From Alphaproteobacteria bacterium (GTDB taxonomy: Bacteria; Pseudomonadota; Alphaproteobacteria; Rhizobiales; Devosiaceae), in NCBI GenBank assembly GCA_018828145.1, contig JAHJWO010000042.1, forward strand, positions 62,001-126,000: DNA of 64,000 bases, given 5' to 3'. The notes under the pieces are model-generated. The model saw only the letters and a program-made list of their open reading frames with translations, ran no database searches and had not been told where the DNA came from. Of this stretch, positions 8,244 to 16,989 are shown one piece after another; position 1 is the first letter of the stretch; every line of letters begins with the position of its first letter. The position numbers and the translations under genes are program-made.

Positions 8244-9251
8244 ATGGCAGTTCGCGTCGCCATCAACGGATTTGGCCGCATCGGCCGCAACGTCCTGCGC
8301 GCCATCATGGAATCCGGCCGCACCGACATCGAAGTCGTGGCCATCAACGATCTCGGCCCGGTCGAGACCAATGCCCACCTGTTCCGCTTCGACAGCGTGC
8401 ATGGCCGCTTCAACGGCACCGTGACCGTCGACGGCGACACCATCGACGTGGGCCGCGGCCCGATCAAGGTGACCGCCGTGCGCGATCCGGCCGAGCTGCC
8501 GCATGCCGCCATGGGCGTCGACATCGCGCTCGAATGCACGGGCATTTTCACCAGCAAGGAAAAGGCCAGCGCCCATCTCAAGGCCGGCGCCAAGAAGGTG
8601 CTGATCTCGGCCCCCGGCGATGGCGCCGACCTCACGGTCGTCTACGGCATCAACCACGCGCAGCTTTCCAAGGACCACATCGTGGTCTCCAACGCCTCCT
8701 GCACCACCAACTGCCTGGCGCCGGTGGCCTATGTGCTGCACAAGGAATTCGGCATCGAGAAGGGAATGATGACCACCATCCATTCCTATACCGGTGACCA
8801 GCCGACGCTCGACACAATGCACAAGGATCTCTATCGCGGCCGCGCGGCTGCGCTCAGCCAGATCCCGACCTCGACCGGCGCTGCCAAGGCCATTGGCCTC
8901 GTGCTGCCCGAGCTCAAGGGCAAGCTGGACGGCGTCTCCATCCGTGTGCCGACCCCCAATGTCTCCTGCGTCGACTTCAAGTTCATCACCAGCCGCGATG
9001 TGACCGCCGACGAGATCAACCAAGCGATCAAGAAGTACGCCGATGGCGAGCTCAAGGGCATCCTGGGCTATACGACCCAGCCCAATGTCTCGATCGACTT
9101 CAACCACGACAGCCACTCCTCGACCCTGGCCTTCGACCAGACCAAGGTGATGGGCGGCAATTTCGCCTCGATCCTGAGCTGGTACGACAATGAATGGGGC
9201 TTCTCCAACCGCATGGCCGACACGGCCGTTGCGCTGGGCAGGACGCTCTAG
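8244..9251 (+). CDS. gap: glyceraldehyde-3-phosphate dehydrogenase, type I
   Basis: Oxidises glyceraldehyde-3-phosphate to 1,3-bisphosphoglycerate. The 335-residue protein has the nucleotide-binding start [18 protein letters not shown], the acidic AINDL that favours NAD over NADP, and the catalytic [12 protein letters not shown] cysteine. [20 protein letters not shown] and [12 protein letters not shown] are also intact. An AGGAG site precedes the ATG. It follows tkt by 47 bases and ends at its own terminator, so tkt-gap is probably one unit. Confidence 0.98.
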   Translation: MAVRVAINGFGRIGRNVLRAIMESGRTDIEVVAINDLGPVETNAHLFRFDSVHGRFNGTVTVDGDTIDVGRGPIKVTAVRDPAELPHAAMGVDIALECTGIFTSKEKASAHLKAGAKKVLISAPGDGADLTVVYGINHAQLSKDHIVVSNASCTTNCLAPVAYVLHKEFGIEKGMMTTIHSYTGDQPTLDTMHKDLYRGRAAALSQIPTSTGAAKAIGLVLPELKGKLDGVSIRVPTPNVSCVDFKFITSRDVTADEINQAIKKYADGELKGILGYTTQPNVSIDFNHDSHSSTLAFDQTKVMGGNFASILSWYDNEWGFSNRMADTAVALGRTL

Positions 9252-9266
9252 CCAACCATTGACTGG

Positions 9267-9303
9267 CAAAGGCCCCGTCGCTCCGCGGCGGGGCCTTTGT
9301 CTT
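9267..9303 (+). terminator. terminator after gap
   Basis: A near-perfect stem AAAGGCCCCG/GCGGGGCCTTT with a loop around TCGCTCCGC, followed by a T-rich stretch (TTTGTCTT). It starts 16 bases after the gap stop codon and should end the tkt-gap transcript. Confidence 0.8.
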
Positions 9304-9388
9304 GCCCAGGAAACTCAGCCGCCGGCACTGTCTTGTCAGATCACCCTGCACAGGCAATGGTTTGCCGGACCAGCAACGGCGAGCGCAT

Positions 9389-9928
9389 ATGAGTCTTGAT
9401 CGATCCATCCGCTGGCGCGGCCTCGACCCCGCCACGCTCGAACACTGCCATGTCATCTCGACCCCGCGCGACACCCGCATTCGCGGCGCCATCATCACGC
9501 CGGCCTACGGCCTCTTCTACCGCATCAAGCTGGACGACAGCGAACATGTCCGGACCGTGCGGCTCGAACGCACCGATGGGGCGACGCTCGAACTCTTCTC
9601 CGATGGCGCCGGCAACTGGTCCGATGATCGCGCCGAGCCCCTGCCCGCCCTCAGGGGCTGCATCGATATCGACATCTGGCCAACGCCCCTGACCAATTCC
9701 CTGCCGCTCTGGCGCTGCCAATGGCAGATCGGCGAAGCCCAGCGCTTCGCCATGGCCTGGATCGACGCCGATGCCATGACGGTCAAGCGCAGCGAGCAGG
9801 TCTATACCCAGCTCGATGCCACCCGTTTCCGCTTCCAGTCCGCCGACTTCGAGCGTGTGCTGGACGTGGATGCCGACCGGCTGGTGGTGACCTATCCGGG
9901 CCTGTTCGAGCGCGTGGAAGAGCCCTGA
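9389..9928 (+). CDS. putative glycolipid-binding domain protein (COG3554/PF06475)
   Basis: A 179-residue protein resembling the glycolipid-binding family typified by P. aeruginosa PA1994. Landmarks are the N-terminal IRWRGLDPATLEHC, the central CIDIDIWPTPLTNSLPL that matches the family core, and the C-terminal LVVTYPGLFERV. There is no signal peptide. The PA1994 fold is related to the periplasmic LolA/LppX group, but the ligand here is unknown. It lies between the gap terminator and pgk, probably as a single gene. The ATG at 9389 starts just before the conserved region. Confidence 0.8.
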   Translation: MSLDRSIRWRGLDPATLEHCHVISTPRDTRIRGAIITPAYGLFYRIKLDDSEHVRTVRLERTDGATLELFSDGAGNWSDDRAEPLPALRGCIDIDIWPTPLTNSLPLWRCQWQIGEAQRFAMAWIDADAMTVKRSEQVYTQLDATRFRFQSADFERVLDVDADRLVVTYPGLFERVEEP

Positions 9929-10023
9929 ACGGCCTGACCGCCAGAGATTCTTCCCGCTCCCGCTTCCCCCCTTCGCCCTGCTCTGCTACGCCACGGGCGA
10001 CGACCTAGACCCGGGAGACCTTC

Positions 10024-11226
10024 ATGTCCGCGACCTTCAAGACCCTCGACGAGCTCGACCTCAAGAACAAGCGCGTGCTGCTCCGGGCCGATCTCAACGT
10101 TCCGGTCGCCGATGGCAAGGTCACGGACGCCACCCGCATCGAACGGCTGGTGCCCACCATCCGCGAGATCGTCAAATATGACAGCAAGGTCATCCTGCTC
10201 AGCCATTTCGGCCGTCCCAAGGGCAAGGTCGATCCGCAATTTTCGCTCGAACAGGTCTGCGAGGCCGTCGCCAACCAGACCGGCCATCCGGTGGGCTTCG
10301 TCGCCACCGACTGGGTCGATATGGCCGACGCCCAGAAAGCCATCGAGTCTGCTCCGCCCGGCTCGGTGCTGATCCTCGAAAACACCCGCTTCCACCCGGG
10401 CGAAGAGACCAATGACCTAGAGCTCGCGAAGCGCATGGCGAGCCTGGGCGATGTCTATGTCAACGACGCCTTCTCGGCCGCCCACCGTGCCCATGCCTCG
10501 ACCGAAGCGCTCGCCCACCTGCTGCCGGCCGCGGCGGGCCTGGCCATGCAGGCTGAGCTCGAAGCGCTCGAATCCGGCCTCGGCAAGCCCAAAAAGCCCG
10601 TGGTTGCCATTGTTGGCGGCGCCAAGGTCTCGTCCAAGATCGACCTGCTGGAAAACCTGGTGACCCGCGTCGATGGCCTCGTCATCGGCGGCGGCATGGC
10701 CAATACCTTCCTGCACGCCCAGGGCTATGGCGTCGGCAAGTCGCTCTGCGAAAAGGACCTGGCCGATACCGCCCGGCGCATCATGGACAAGGCCATCGAC
10801 AGCGGCTGTGCCATCATCCTGCCCATCGACGCGGTCGTCGCCTGGCACTTCAAGGCCGACACCCCCACCCGCCTCTATGGCGTCGACGCCATCGACAATG
10901 ACGGCATGATCCTCGATATCGGCCCCTCCTCGATCGAGCGCATCACCGGCGCCATCGACGATGCCCATACCGTGGTCTGGAACGGCCCCATGGGCGCCTT
11001 CGAGATGAACCCCTTCGATGCCGGCACCGTGGCCATCGCCAAGCATGTCGCCAAGCGCACCCATGACGGCAAGCTGGTCTCGGTGGCCGGCGGCGGCGAC
11101 ACCCTCTCTGCCCTCGCCCATGCCGGGGTCAAGGACGACTTCACCTATGTCTCGACCGCCGGCGGCGCCTTCCTCGAATGGATGGAAGGCAAGCCTTTGC
11201 CGGGTGTGGAAGCGCTGAAGAAGTAG
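10024..11226 (+). CDS. pgk: phosphoglycerate kinase
   Basis: Transfers phosphate from 1,3-bisphosphoglycerate to ADP. The 400-residue protein has [20 protein letters not shown] at the N-terminus, the substrate loop [18 protein letters not shown], and the C-terminal nucleotide site [13 protein letters not shown]...[14 protein letters not shown]. All are intact. A GGGAGA site precedes the ATG. The gene is separated from fba by a 225-base region with striking repeats. Confidence 0.98.
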   Translation: MSATFKTLDELDLKNKRVLLRADLNVPVADGKVTDATRIERLVPTIREIVKYDSKVILLSHFGRPKGKVDPQFSLEQVCEAVANQTGHPVGFVATDWVDMADAQKAIESAPPGSVLILENTRFHPGEETNDLELAKRMASLGDVYVNDAFSAAHRAHASTEALAHLLPAAAGLAMQAELEALESGLGKPKKPVVAIVGGAKVSSKIDLLENLVTRVDGLVIGGGMANTFLHAQGYGVGKSLCEKDLADTARRIMDKAIDSGCAIILPIDAVVAWHFKADTPTRLYGVDAIDNDGMILDIGPSSIERITGAIDDAHTVVWNGPMGAFEMNPFDAGTVAIAKHVAKRTHDGKLVSVAGGGDTLSALAHAGVKDDFTYVSTAGGAFLEWMEGKPLPGVEALKK

Positions 11227-11358
11227 GCTCTTGGCTGCCGGTGTGACCCACGGCAACGGACCGAGCGAGGCCCTGCTTCGCCACACCGGATTTGTGGCCA
11301 TCGATCGGTTTGAAACCTACGCGGTTCCACCGGTCGCTATGCTAGAATCTTCCATACA

Positions 11359-11421
11359 AGATTAGCCTTTCGTCGCATAAACGCAGGTCTAATCGCCGTC
11401 GCCGTAACGAAAGTCTAATCT
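11359..11421. promoter_or_regulatory. inverted and repeated octamer upstream of fba
   Basis: A 15-base sequence at 11359-11373 (AGATTAGCCTTTCGT) recurs inverted at 11407-11421 with one mismatch (ACGAAAGTCTAATCT). The core octamer GTCTAATC also occurs a third time, in direct orientation, at 11387-11394. The copies at 11387 and 11413 are spaced by 26 bases. The array lies 31-93 bases before the fba start codon, so it may be an operator for a dedicated regulator or a long stem in the leader. Confidence 0.6.
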
Positions 11422-11451
11422 GGGACCAATCCCTGATACCGAGGTTGGACC

Positions 11452-12480
11452 ATGACGAAGTCGCTCAATGCCATTGCCAAGAAGCTTATGGAGCCGGGAA
11501 AGGGGATCCTGGCAGCCGACGAATCCGAAGGCACCATTGCCAAGCGCTTTGCCAAGATCAACCTGCCCAACTCGCTGGATCTGCGCCGCGACTATCGCGA
11601 AATGCTATTCCGCTCCACCGAAGCGATGACCAACTATATCTCCGGCGTCATCCTCACCGAGGAAACCCTGGAGCAGCATGCCGCCGACGGCACGGCCTTC
11701 CGGTCCATCCTGGCCGATGCCGATGTCATTCCGGGCATCAAGGTCGACCGTGGCGCCTTCCCCATGCCCGGCGACAATGGCGAGAAGATCACCGAGGGCC
11801 TCGATGGCCTGCGCCAGCGTCTTGAGCGCTATGCCAGCCTCGGCGCCGGCTTTGCCAAGTGGCGCGCCGTCATCACCATCAATGACGTTGCCCCCACCCG
11901 CAACAATATCCGCGCCAATGCCCATGCGCTGGCCCGCTACGCCATCCTCTGCCAGGAAGCCGGCATTGTGCCCGTCGTCGAGCCCGAAGTGGTCGGCGAT
12001 GGCGATCCAGGCAACCATTCAATGGAGCGCTGCGCCCAGGTGACGGGCGACGTGCTGGAAAACACCTTCAAGGAACTGCGCCTCGCGGGCGTCGAACTCT
12101 CGGGCATGCTGCTCAAGCCCAATATGGTCCTGCCCGGCATCAATTCGCGCGAGCGCCCCTCCTTCGAGGACGTCGCCCGCCGCACCGTCGAAGTGCTGCG
12201 CGAGCATGTCCCGGCCGCCGTGCCCGGCATCGCCTTCCTTTCCGGCGGCCAGACCGATGAGGAAGCCACCGCGCATCTGTCGGCCATGAACCAGATTGCC
12301 GGCAAGCCCTGGCCGCTGACCTTCTCCTATGGCCGCGCGCTGCAAAACGTCGCCCTGCGCACCTGGGCCGGCCGTCGCGAGAACTTCCCCCAGGCCCAGG
12401 CCGCCTTCACCCACCGCGCCCACATGAACTCGCTGGCCGCCCTGGGCACCTGGACCGGCGAGCTCGACCGCGCCGCCTGA
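11452..12480 (+). CDS. fba: class I fructose-bisphosphate aldolase
   Basis: Cleaves fructose-1,6-bisphosphate into two triose phosphates by Schiff-base chemistry, without metal. The 342-residue protein has KGILAADESEGTIAKRF near the N-terminus, the VEPEVVGDGDPGNHSMERC segment, and LLKPNMVLPG, where Lys forms the Schiff base. FLSGGQTDEEAT and the phosphate-binding FSYGRALQ follow. Class I rather than class II is clear from these motifs. It has its own promoter region with repeated octamers and a strong terminator. Confidence 0.97.
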   Translation: MTKSLNAIAKKLMEPGKGILAADESEGTIAKRFAKINLPNSLDLRRDYREMLFRSTEAMTNYISGVILTEETLEQHAADGTAFRSILADADVIPGIKVDRGAFPMPGDNGEKITEGLDGLRQRLERYASLGAGFAKWRAVITINDVAPTRNNIRANAHALARYAILCQEAGIVPVVEPEVVGDGDPGNHSMERCAQVTGDVLENTFKELRLAGVELSGMLLKPNMVLPGINSRERPSFEDVARRTVEVLREHVPAAVPGIAFLSGGQTDEEATAHLSAMNQIAGKPWPLTFSYGRALQNVALRTWAGRRENFPQAQAAFTHRAHMNSLAALGTWTGELDRAA

Positions 12481-12514
12481 CACCGATCTACCTGACGTCC
12501 CAACGTCACCACTG

Positions 12515-12550
12515 ATGCGCATCCTCCTCCCGGGGATGCGCATTTTTCTT
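12515..12550 (+). terminator. terminator after fba
   Basis: Perfect 10-bp stem ATGCGCATCC/GGATGCGCAT (12515-12524 and 12534-12543) followed by TTTTCTTT. It lies 34 bases past the fba stop codon and is a strong intrinsic terminator. Confidence 0.88.
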
Positions 12551-12644
12551 TGCGCCTGCTGGGGGCTTCGCCTATTGGAAGGCGACCTCTTTGTCGCCAA
12601 AATGGCCAGACAAGAAGACGTCTCGCGTCGAGTACCCGGAAGCC

Positions 12645-13247
12645 ATGGCCCCCCAGCTTTATCTGATCACCCCTGCCACCGCCGATCCGGAGACGTTCCC
12701 CGCCACGCTGATGGCCGTGCTCAATGCCGCCGCGTTTTCCGCGCTGCTGGTCAGCCGCGGTACGCTCGATGACGCTGCCTATGCCCGGCTCGCCGCGGCC
12801 ATCATCAATGTCGGTCAGGGCGCGGGCTGCGCCGTGCTGCTTGAGGACGATATCGCGCTGGCAAAGCGCCTCGGCGCGGATGGCGTGCATGTGACGGGCG
12901 GCCCCGAGGCCATTGCCGATGCCGTGGCCGCCCTCAAGCCGGCCATGATCGTGGGCGCCGGCAATGTGCATTCCCGCCATGACGCCATGACGGCGGGCGA
13001 GATGGACATCGACTATGTCTTCTTCGGGCCGCTCGAGGGCGCCAGCGATCCGCAGGATGCCGACCTCGCCCAGTGGTGGGCGGAAACCTTCGAGGTGCCC
13101 GGCGTGCTGAGCCTGCCCGACGCCGCCCCCGGCGCGGCCGATGCACGTGGCGCCGAATTCCTGGCGCTGTCGCACAGCCTGTGGACCGCCGCCTCGCCCG
13201 CAGCGGCGATGCGCGCCATCGCCGACGACCTGGGAGTTTCCGCATGA
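12645..13247 (+). CDS. degenerate ThiE/TenI-like protein
   Basis: A 200-residue TIM-barrel-like protein related to thiamine phosphate synthase. The barrel end is recognisable: LAKRLGADGVHVTGG and DYVFFGPLEG match the LGADGVHLGQ and DY(I/V)G.GP motifs. However, the QLREK pyrophosphate/substrate motif is replaced by ALLVSRG and the LINDR motif by VLLEDD. It is therefore unlikely to be a normal ThiE. The next gene overlaps it by four bases, so the pair is coupled. The ATG at 12645 gives a start four residues before the first strand. Confidence 0.7.
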   Translation: MAPQLYLITPATADPETFPATLMAVLNAAAFSALLVSRGTLDDAAYARLAAAIINVGQGAGCAVLLEDDIALAKRLGADGVHVTGGPEAIADAVAALKPAMIVGAGNVHSRHDAMTAGEMDIDYVFFGPLEGASDPQDADLAQWWAETFEVPGVLSLPDAAPGAADARGAEFLALSHSLWTAASPAAAMRAIADDLGVSA

Positions 13248-14338
13248 TGGCGCGCCTCTTGCTCGCGGCGCTCCTGGCGCTGACCTCCCTCTCGGCCGTG
13301 GCGCAGGATGCCACCGACAGCCCGGAAGCCACCGAGAGCCCCGCCGACGCCATTTCCGACGAGATCTTCGGGCCGCGCGTACCGACCGACTATGCCTTCG
13401 GCGCCTTCCAGCGCGGCTATTTCCTGACGGCGCTCGAACTGGCACTGCCGCGCGCCGAACAGGGCGACCCGGCCGCCCAGACGCTGATTGCCGAGCTTTA
13501 TGCCAAGGGCCTGGGCGTCGCCCAGAACGACCAGCGCGCCGCCGGCTGGTACCAGCTTGCCGCCAATGGCGGCGATCGCCTCGCAATGTTCGAACTCGCG
13601 CTCTATTACCAGGACGGCATCGGCGTGCCCAAGAACCGCGCCCGCGCCGCCGACCTGTTCCGCCAGGCCGCCGAGGCGGGCTATATCCCGGCCAAGTACA
13701 ACATGGCGCTGCTCCATGTCGAAGGCGTCCATGCCGCGCCAAGCCTGGTCACCGCCGCAACCCTGATGAAGGAAGCTGCCGATGCCGAGCTGCCCGAGGC
13801 GCAGTATGACTATGGCAGCATGCTGATCGAGGGCGCCGGCGTTGCCCCCAATCCCGAGGAAGGCGCCCGCTATATTGCGCTGGCCGCCGAACAGAACCTG
13901 ATCGCCGCCCAGATCGACTATGCGACGCTGCTCTATCTCGGCCAGGGCGTGGACAGGAATGTGGAGGAAGCGGCGCGCTGGTATGGCATTGCGGCCGAGG
14001 CCGGCAATGCCGTGGCGCAGAACCGCTATGCCAAGCTGCTGGCCGTGGGCGAAGGTGTGCCGCTCGATCTCGAGGAGGCCGCGATGTGGCGGGCGCTGTC
14101 GCGGCGCCAGGGCCTGTCCGACCCTGCGCTCGACCGGCTGCTGGTCTCCATACCCCAGGCAGACCTCGCCAGCGCCGAGGAGCGAGCGCGCTTCTGGCCC
14201 TCCACTCCGCCGCAGATCGAAACCGTGCTTGAGATCCCCAGCGTCGATGCGCCAGCCAGCGACAGCCCTGCTTTGCCTGCCCCCACCGACGCGGGCGAGG
14301 CACCAGCCACCGCGCCCGTCGAAGCGCAAGACCCTTGA
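13244..14338 (+). CDS. exported Sel1-repeat protein
   Basis: A 364-residue protein with a signal peptide (MMARLLLAALLALTSLSAVA, cleavage near AQD) and about six Sel1-type TPR-like repeats between residues 60 and 280. Examples are AAQTLIAELYAKGLGVAQND, LAMFELALYYQDGIGVPKN and AQIDYATLLYLGQGVDRN. Sel1 repeats form an alpha solenoid for protein-protein contacts; some members act in signalling or envelope processes. The C-terminal 70 residues are proline- and alanine-rich and probably disordered. The start overlaps the previous stop as ATGA. Confidence 0.85.
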   Translation: MMARLLLAALLALTSLSAVAQDATDSPEATESPADAISDEIFGPRVPTDYAFGAFQRGYFLTALELALPRAEQGDPAAQTLIAELYAKGLGVAQNDQRAAGWYQLAANGGDRLAMFELALYYQDGIGVPKNRARAADLFRQAAEAGYIPAKYNMALLHVEGVHAAPSLVTAATLMKEAADAELPEAQYDYGSMLIEGAGVAPNPEEGARYIALAAEQNLIAAQIDYATLLYLGQGVDRNVEEAARWYGIAAEAGNAVAQNRYAKLLAVGEGVPLDLEEAAMWRALSRRQGLSDPALDRLLVSIPQADLASAEERARFWPSTPPQIETVLEIPSVDAPASDSPALPAPTDAGEAPATAPVEAQDP

Positions 14339-14460
14339 ACCCAAGGGCGTTCTGAGGCAATAAGCCCGCCACGCCCTCAAGCCCAATCAACCTTCGGCCA
14401 GCCGCATCCGGCGCGCGTGGCCCGAACCGACAATTTCGCGCACCCGAAAGCATCACCCGC

Positions 14461-15027
14461 ATGGCCAAGATCAACGGCAACGAAATCCGCCCCGGCAATG
14501 TCGTCAACCACCAGGACCGGCTCTGGGTCGCGGTCAAGGTCGATCACGTCAAGCCCGGCAAGGGCGGCGCCTATGCCCAGGTCGAACTCAAGGCCATCCT
14601 TGGCGGCACCAAGCTCAATGAGCGCTTCCGCTCCGCAGAGACGGTCGAGACCGTCGAGCTCGAATTCCGCGACTTCACCTATCTCTACGAGCAGGGCGAC
14701 AGCCTGGTCTTCATGGATCAGGACAGCTACGAGCAGGTCGAACTGGCCAAGGACTTTGTCGGCGAGCGCGCCGCATTCCTGCAGGACGGCATGAAGATCA
14801 CCCTCGAAATGCACGAGGAAACCCCGCTCGGCATCAAGTTCCCGCCCAACGTGATCCTTGAAGTTACCGAGGTCGATCCCGTGCAGAAGGGCCAGAGCGT
14901 CTCCAGCCAGTTCAAGCCGGCAATCCTGGCCAATGGCCTCAAGGTCATGGTGCCGCCCTTCATTGCCGTGGGCGAACGCATCGTCGTCGACACCACTGAA
15001 GCCACCTATATGCGCCGGGCCGACTGA
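14461..15027 (+). CDS. efp: translation elongation factor P
   Basis: EF-P relieves ribosome stalling on polyproline. The 188-residue protein has three beta-barrel domains. The loop carrying the modified lysine reads [10 protein letters not shown] with Lys34, the position beta-lysylated by EpmA/EpmB in E. coli; no epmA or epmB lies in this window. The C-terminal domain contains [17 protein letters not shown], as in the family. The inositol-monophosphatase gene follows after two bases, so they are cotranscribed. Confidence 0.97.
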   Translation: MAKINGNEIRPGNVVNHQDRLWVAVKVDHVKPGKGGAYAQVELKAILGGTKLNERFRSAETVETVELEFRDFTYLYEQGDSLVFMDQDSYEQVELAKDFVGERAAFLQDGMKITLEMHEETPLGIKFPPNVILEVTEVDPVQKGQSVSSQFKPAILANGLKVMVPPFIAVGERIVVDTTEATYMRRAD

Positions 15028-15029
15028 CC

Positions 15030-15824
15030 ATGGCACGTTCTGCAATCCTCAATGTCATGGTCAACGCCGCCATCAAGGCCGGCAAGTCGCTGACCAAGGA
15101 CTTCAACGAAGTCGAAAACCTGCAGGTCTCCCGCAAGGGCCCCGCCGACTTTGTCTCCAAGGCCGACCTGCGCGCCGAACAGATCGTCTATGACGAACTG
15201 CTCAAGGCCCGCCCGACCTATGCCTTCCTGATGGAAGAGGGCGGCGAAGTCGCCGGCACCGATGGACAGCACCGCTGGATCATCGATCCGCTCGACGGCA
15301 CCACCAATTTCCTGCACTCGATCCCGCTCTTTGCCGTGGCGATTGCTCTCGAACGCGCCAACGAGATCGTCGCCTCGGTGATCTACAATCCCGTGATGGA
15401 CGAGCTCTATACCGCCGAAAAGGGCGGTGGCACCTGGCTGAACGACCGCAAGCGCCTGCGCGTGGCCGGCCGCAAGTCGCTGGCCGATGCCGTGGTCTGC
15501 ACCGGCATCAAGACCCAGGGCACGGCCAATGACGGCCTGCAGCTGCGCCAGCTGGCCCATATCAACCCCGCCGTCGCCGGCATCCGCCGCTCGGGCTCGA
15601 TCTCGGTGGACATGGCCTGGCTGGCCTCGGGCCGCTACGACGCCATCTGGGAAGCCGGCCTCGCCCCCTGGGACGTGGCCCCCGGCCTGCTGATGGTCAA
15701 GGAAGCCGGTGGCTTCGTCTCCGACTTCGCCGGCAGCCCCGGCTCGGTGTGGAACGGCCAGGTCGTCGCCGGCAACGAGACATTGCAGGCCGCCCTGCTC
15801 AAGCAGCTCAAGCCGATCGCCTAG
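15030..15824 (+). CDS. suhB: inositol monophosphatase family protein
   Basis: A 264-residue Mg-dependent phosphatase of the inositol monophosphatase/SuhB family. Metal-binding motifs are all present: SKADLRAE, MEEGGE, WIIDPLDGTTNFLH and the C-terminal WDVAPGLLMVKEAGG. Substrates in this family include inositol-1-phosphate, and E. coli SuhB also acts with ribosomal antitermination complexes; the sequence alone does not choose. It is tightly linked to efp. Confidence 0.92.
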   Translation: MARSAILNVMVNAAIKAGKSLTKDFNEVENLQVSRKGPADFVSKADLRAEQIVYDELLKARPTYAFLMEEGGEVAGTDGQHRWIIDPLDGTTNFLHSIPLFAVAIALERANEIVASVIYNPVMDELYTAEKGGGTWLNDRKRLRVAGRKSLADAVVCTGIKTQGTANDGLQLRQLAHINPAVAGIRRSGSISVDMAWLASGRYDAIWEAGLAPWDVAPGLLMVKEAGGFVSDFAGSPGSVWNGQVVAGNETLQAALLKQLKPIA

Positions 15825-15829
15825 CCAGA

Positions 15830-15886
15830 GCGGGTTTGCCGGCAAACCGCAAGAAAACTACAGGCATGCTTGCGGCATGCCTGTAG
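15830..15886. repeat. two tandem palindromes downstream of suhB
   Basis: First a perfect 16-bp palindrome GGTTTGCCGGCAAACC (15833-15848), then a perfect 12-bp stem CTACAGGCATGC/GCATGCCTGTAG with a 5-base loop (15858-15886). No T-tract follows on the plus strand; instead the A-rich spacer AAGAAAAC gives TTTTCTT on the minus strand. Both flanking genes run plus, so this is not a normal terminator for either. It may be a REP-like element or a transcript-stabilising structure. Confidence 0.6.
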
Positions 15887-15999
15887 CAAGCTGGCGCGTG
15901 CATGCTGTTCCCGTTAACCTTTTGCATTGCCCCCGTCGTCCGCGCTGACTAGTCTGCAGCCTTGTGATTTGCGCGTGAGGGGCGAGGTTTGAGGCACAG

Positions 16000-16986
16000 A
16001 TGACGCAAGGCTACGATCCCTACCACCTCGCCAGTCCTACCGTTTACCTCGTCAAGATCGTGATTTTTCTGGTGTTGGTGGCCCTCGTCGGGGCGATCCT
16101 CTTCGCCAACATCGTCACCTTCTTCTGGGCCAATCCGTTCATCAATTCGATGATCTTCCTGGCCCTGTTCATCGGCATTTTCCTCAGCTTCCGCCAGGTT
16201 ATCCGGCTGTTTCCCGAGGTGAAGTGGGTCAATTCCCTGCAGGAAGGCACCACCACCAACGTGCGTCCGCCCATCCTGCTGGCCCCGGTCGCCGGCATCC
16301 TGCGCGAGCGGATCGGCGAGGCAGTCATCACGCCCTCATCCATGCGCTCGATCCTCGATTCGGTGGGCAACCGGCTCGACGAGGCCAAGGACACTTCCCG
16401 CTATCTGACGGGCCTGCTGGTGTTTCTGGGCCTCATGGGCACCTTCTACGGCCTGTTGGAAACCGTGAGCTCGGTCGCCGGCGTGATCAATGCGCTGGAC
16501 GTCACCTCGGCCGACACCACCGCGCTGTTTTCCAACCTCAAGGAAGGCCTCGCCGCGCCACTGGCCGGCATGGGCACGGCCTTCTCGTCATCGCTGTTCG
16601 GCCTCGCCGGCTCGCTGGTGCTGGGATTTCTCGATCTCCAGACCAGCCAGGCGCAGAACGCCTTCTACACGGACCTGGAAGACTGGATGACCTCGATGAC
16701 CGAGCTCGACCACCCGGTCACCGCCATGCAGGTCAATGCCGGCGGCCCCGACATGCAGGCCATGTTCGACAAGCTGGGCGACAGCATGCAGAACCAGAAT
16801 TCAAGCCAGAACGCCATCCGCGCCATGGCCGAACTGGCGCGCGGCATCGACGGGCTGGTCAAGCATATCCGCACCGAGCAGGACGACCTGCGCCGCCATA
16901 TCAACGAGCAGGGCGAGACCAACCAGAAGCTGCGCGAACTGATCGACGCCGTGCTGACGCAGGCCGATACCGAGCGGCGGAACTGA
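16000..16986 (+). CDS. MotA/TolQ/ExbB-like proton-channel family protein
   Basis: A 328-residue inner-membrane protein. Hydrophobic segments lie at about residues 18-40 and 48-66, and two more at about 138-158 and 190-212, the last pair holding the MotA/ExbB core (YLTGLLVFLGLMGTFYGL and GMGTAFSSSLFGLAGSLVLG). The C-terminal 100 residues are hydrophilic and probably helical. It forms an operon with a downstream MotB/OmpA-like partner, so the two should form an ion-driven 5:2-type motor or force-transducing complex. No flagellar or tolAB-pal genes are nearby, so the function is open. Confidence 0.8.
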   Translation: MTQGYDPYHLASPTVYLVKIVIFLVLVALVGAILFANIVTFFWANPFINSMIFLALFIGIFLSFRQVIRLFPEVKWVNSLQEGTTTNVRPPILLAPVAGILRERIGEAVITPSSMRSILDSVGNRLDEAKDTSRYLTGLLVFLGLMGTFYGLLETVSSVAGVINALDVTSADTTALFSNLKEGLAAPLAGMGTAFSSSLFGLAGSLVLGFLDLQTSQAQNAFYTDLEDWMTSMTELDHPVTAMQVNAGGPDMQAMFDKLGDSMQNQNSSQNAIRAMAELARGIDGLVKHIRTEQDDLRRHINEQGETNQKLRELIDAVLTQADTERRN

Positions 16987-16989
16987 TCC

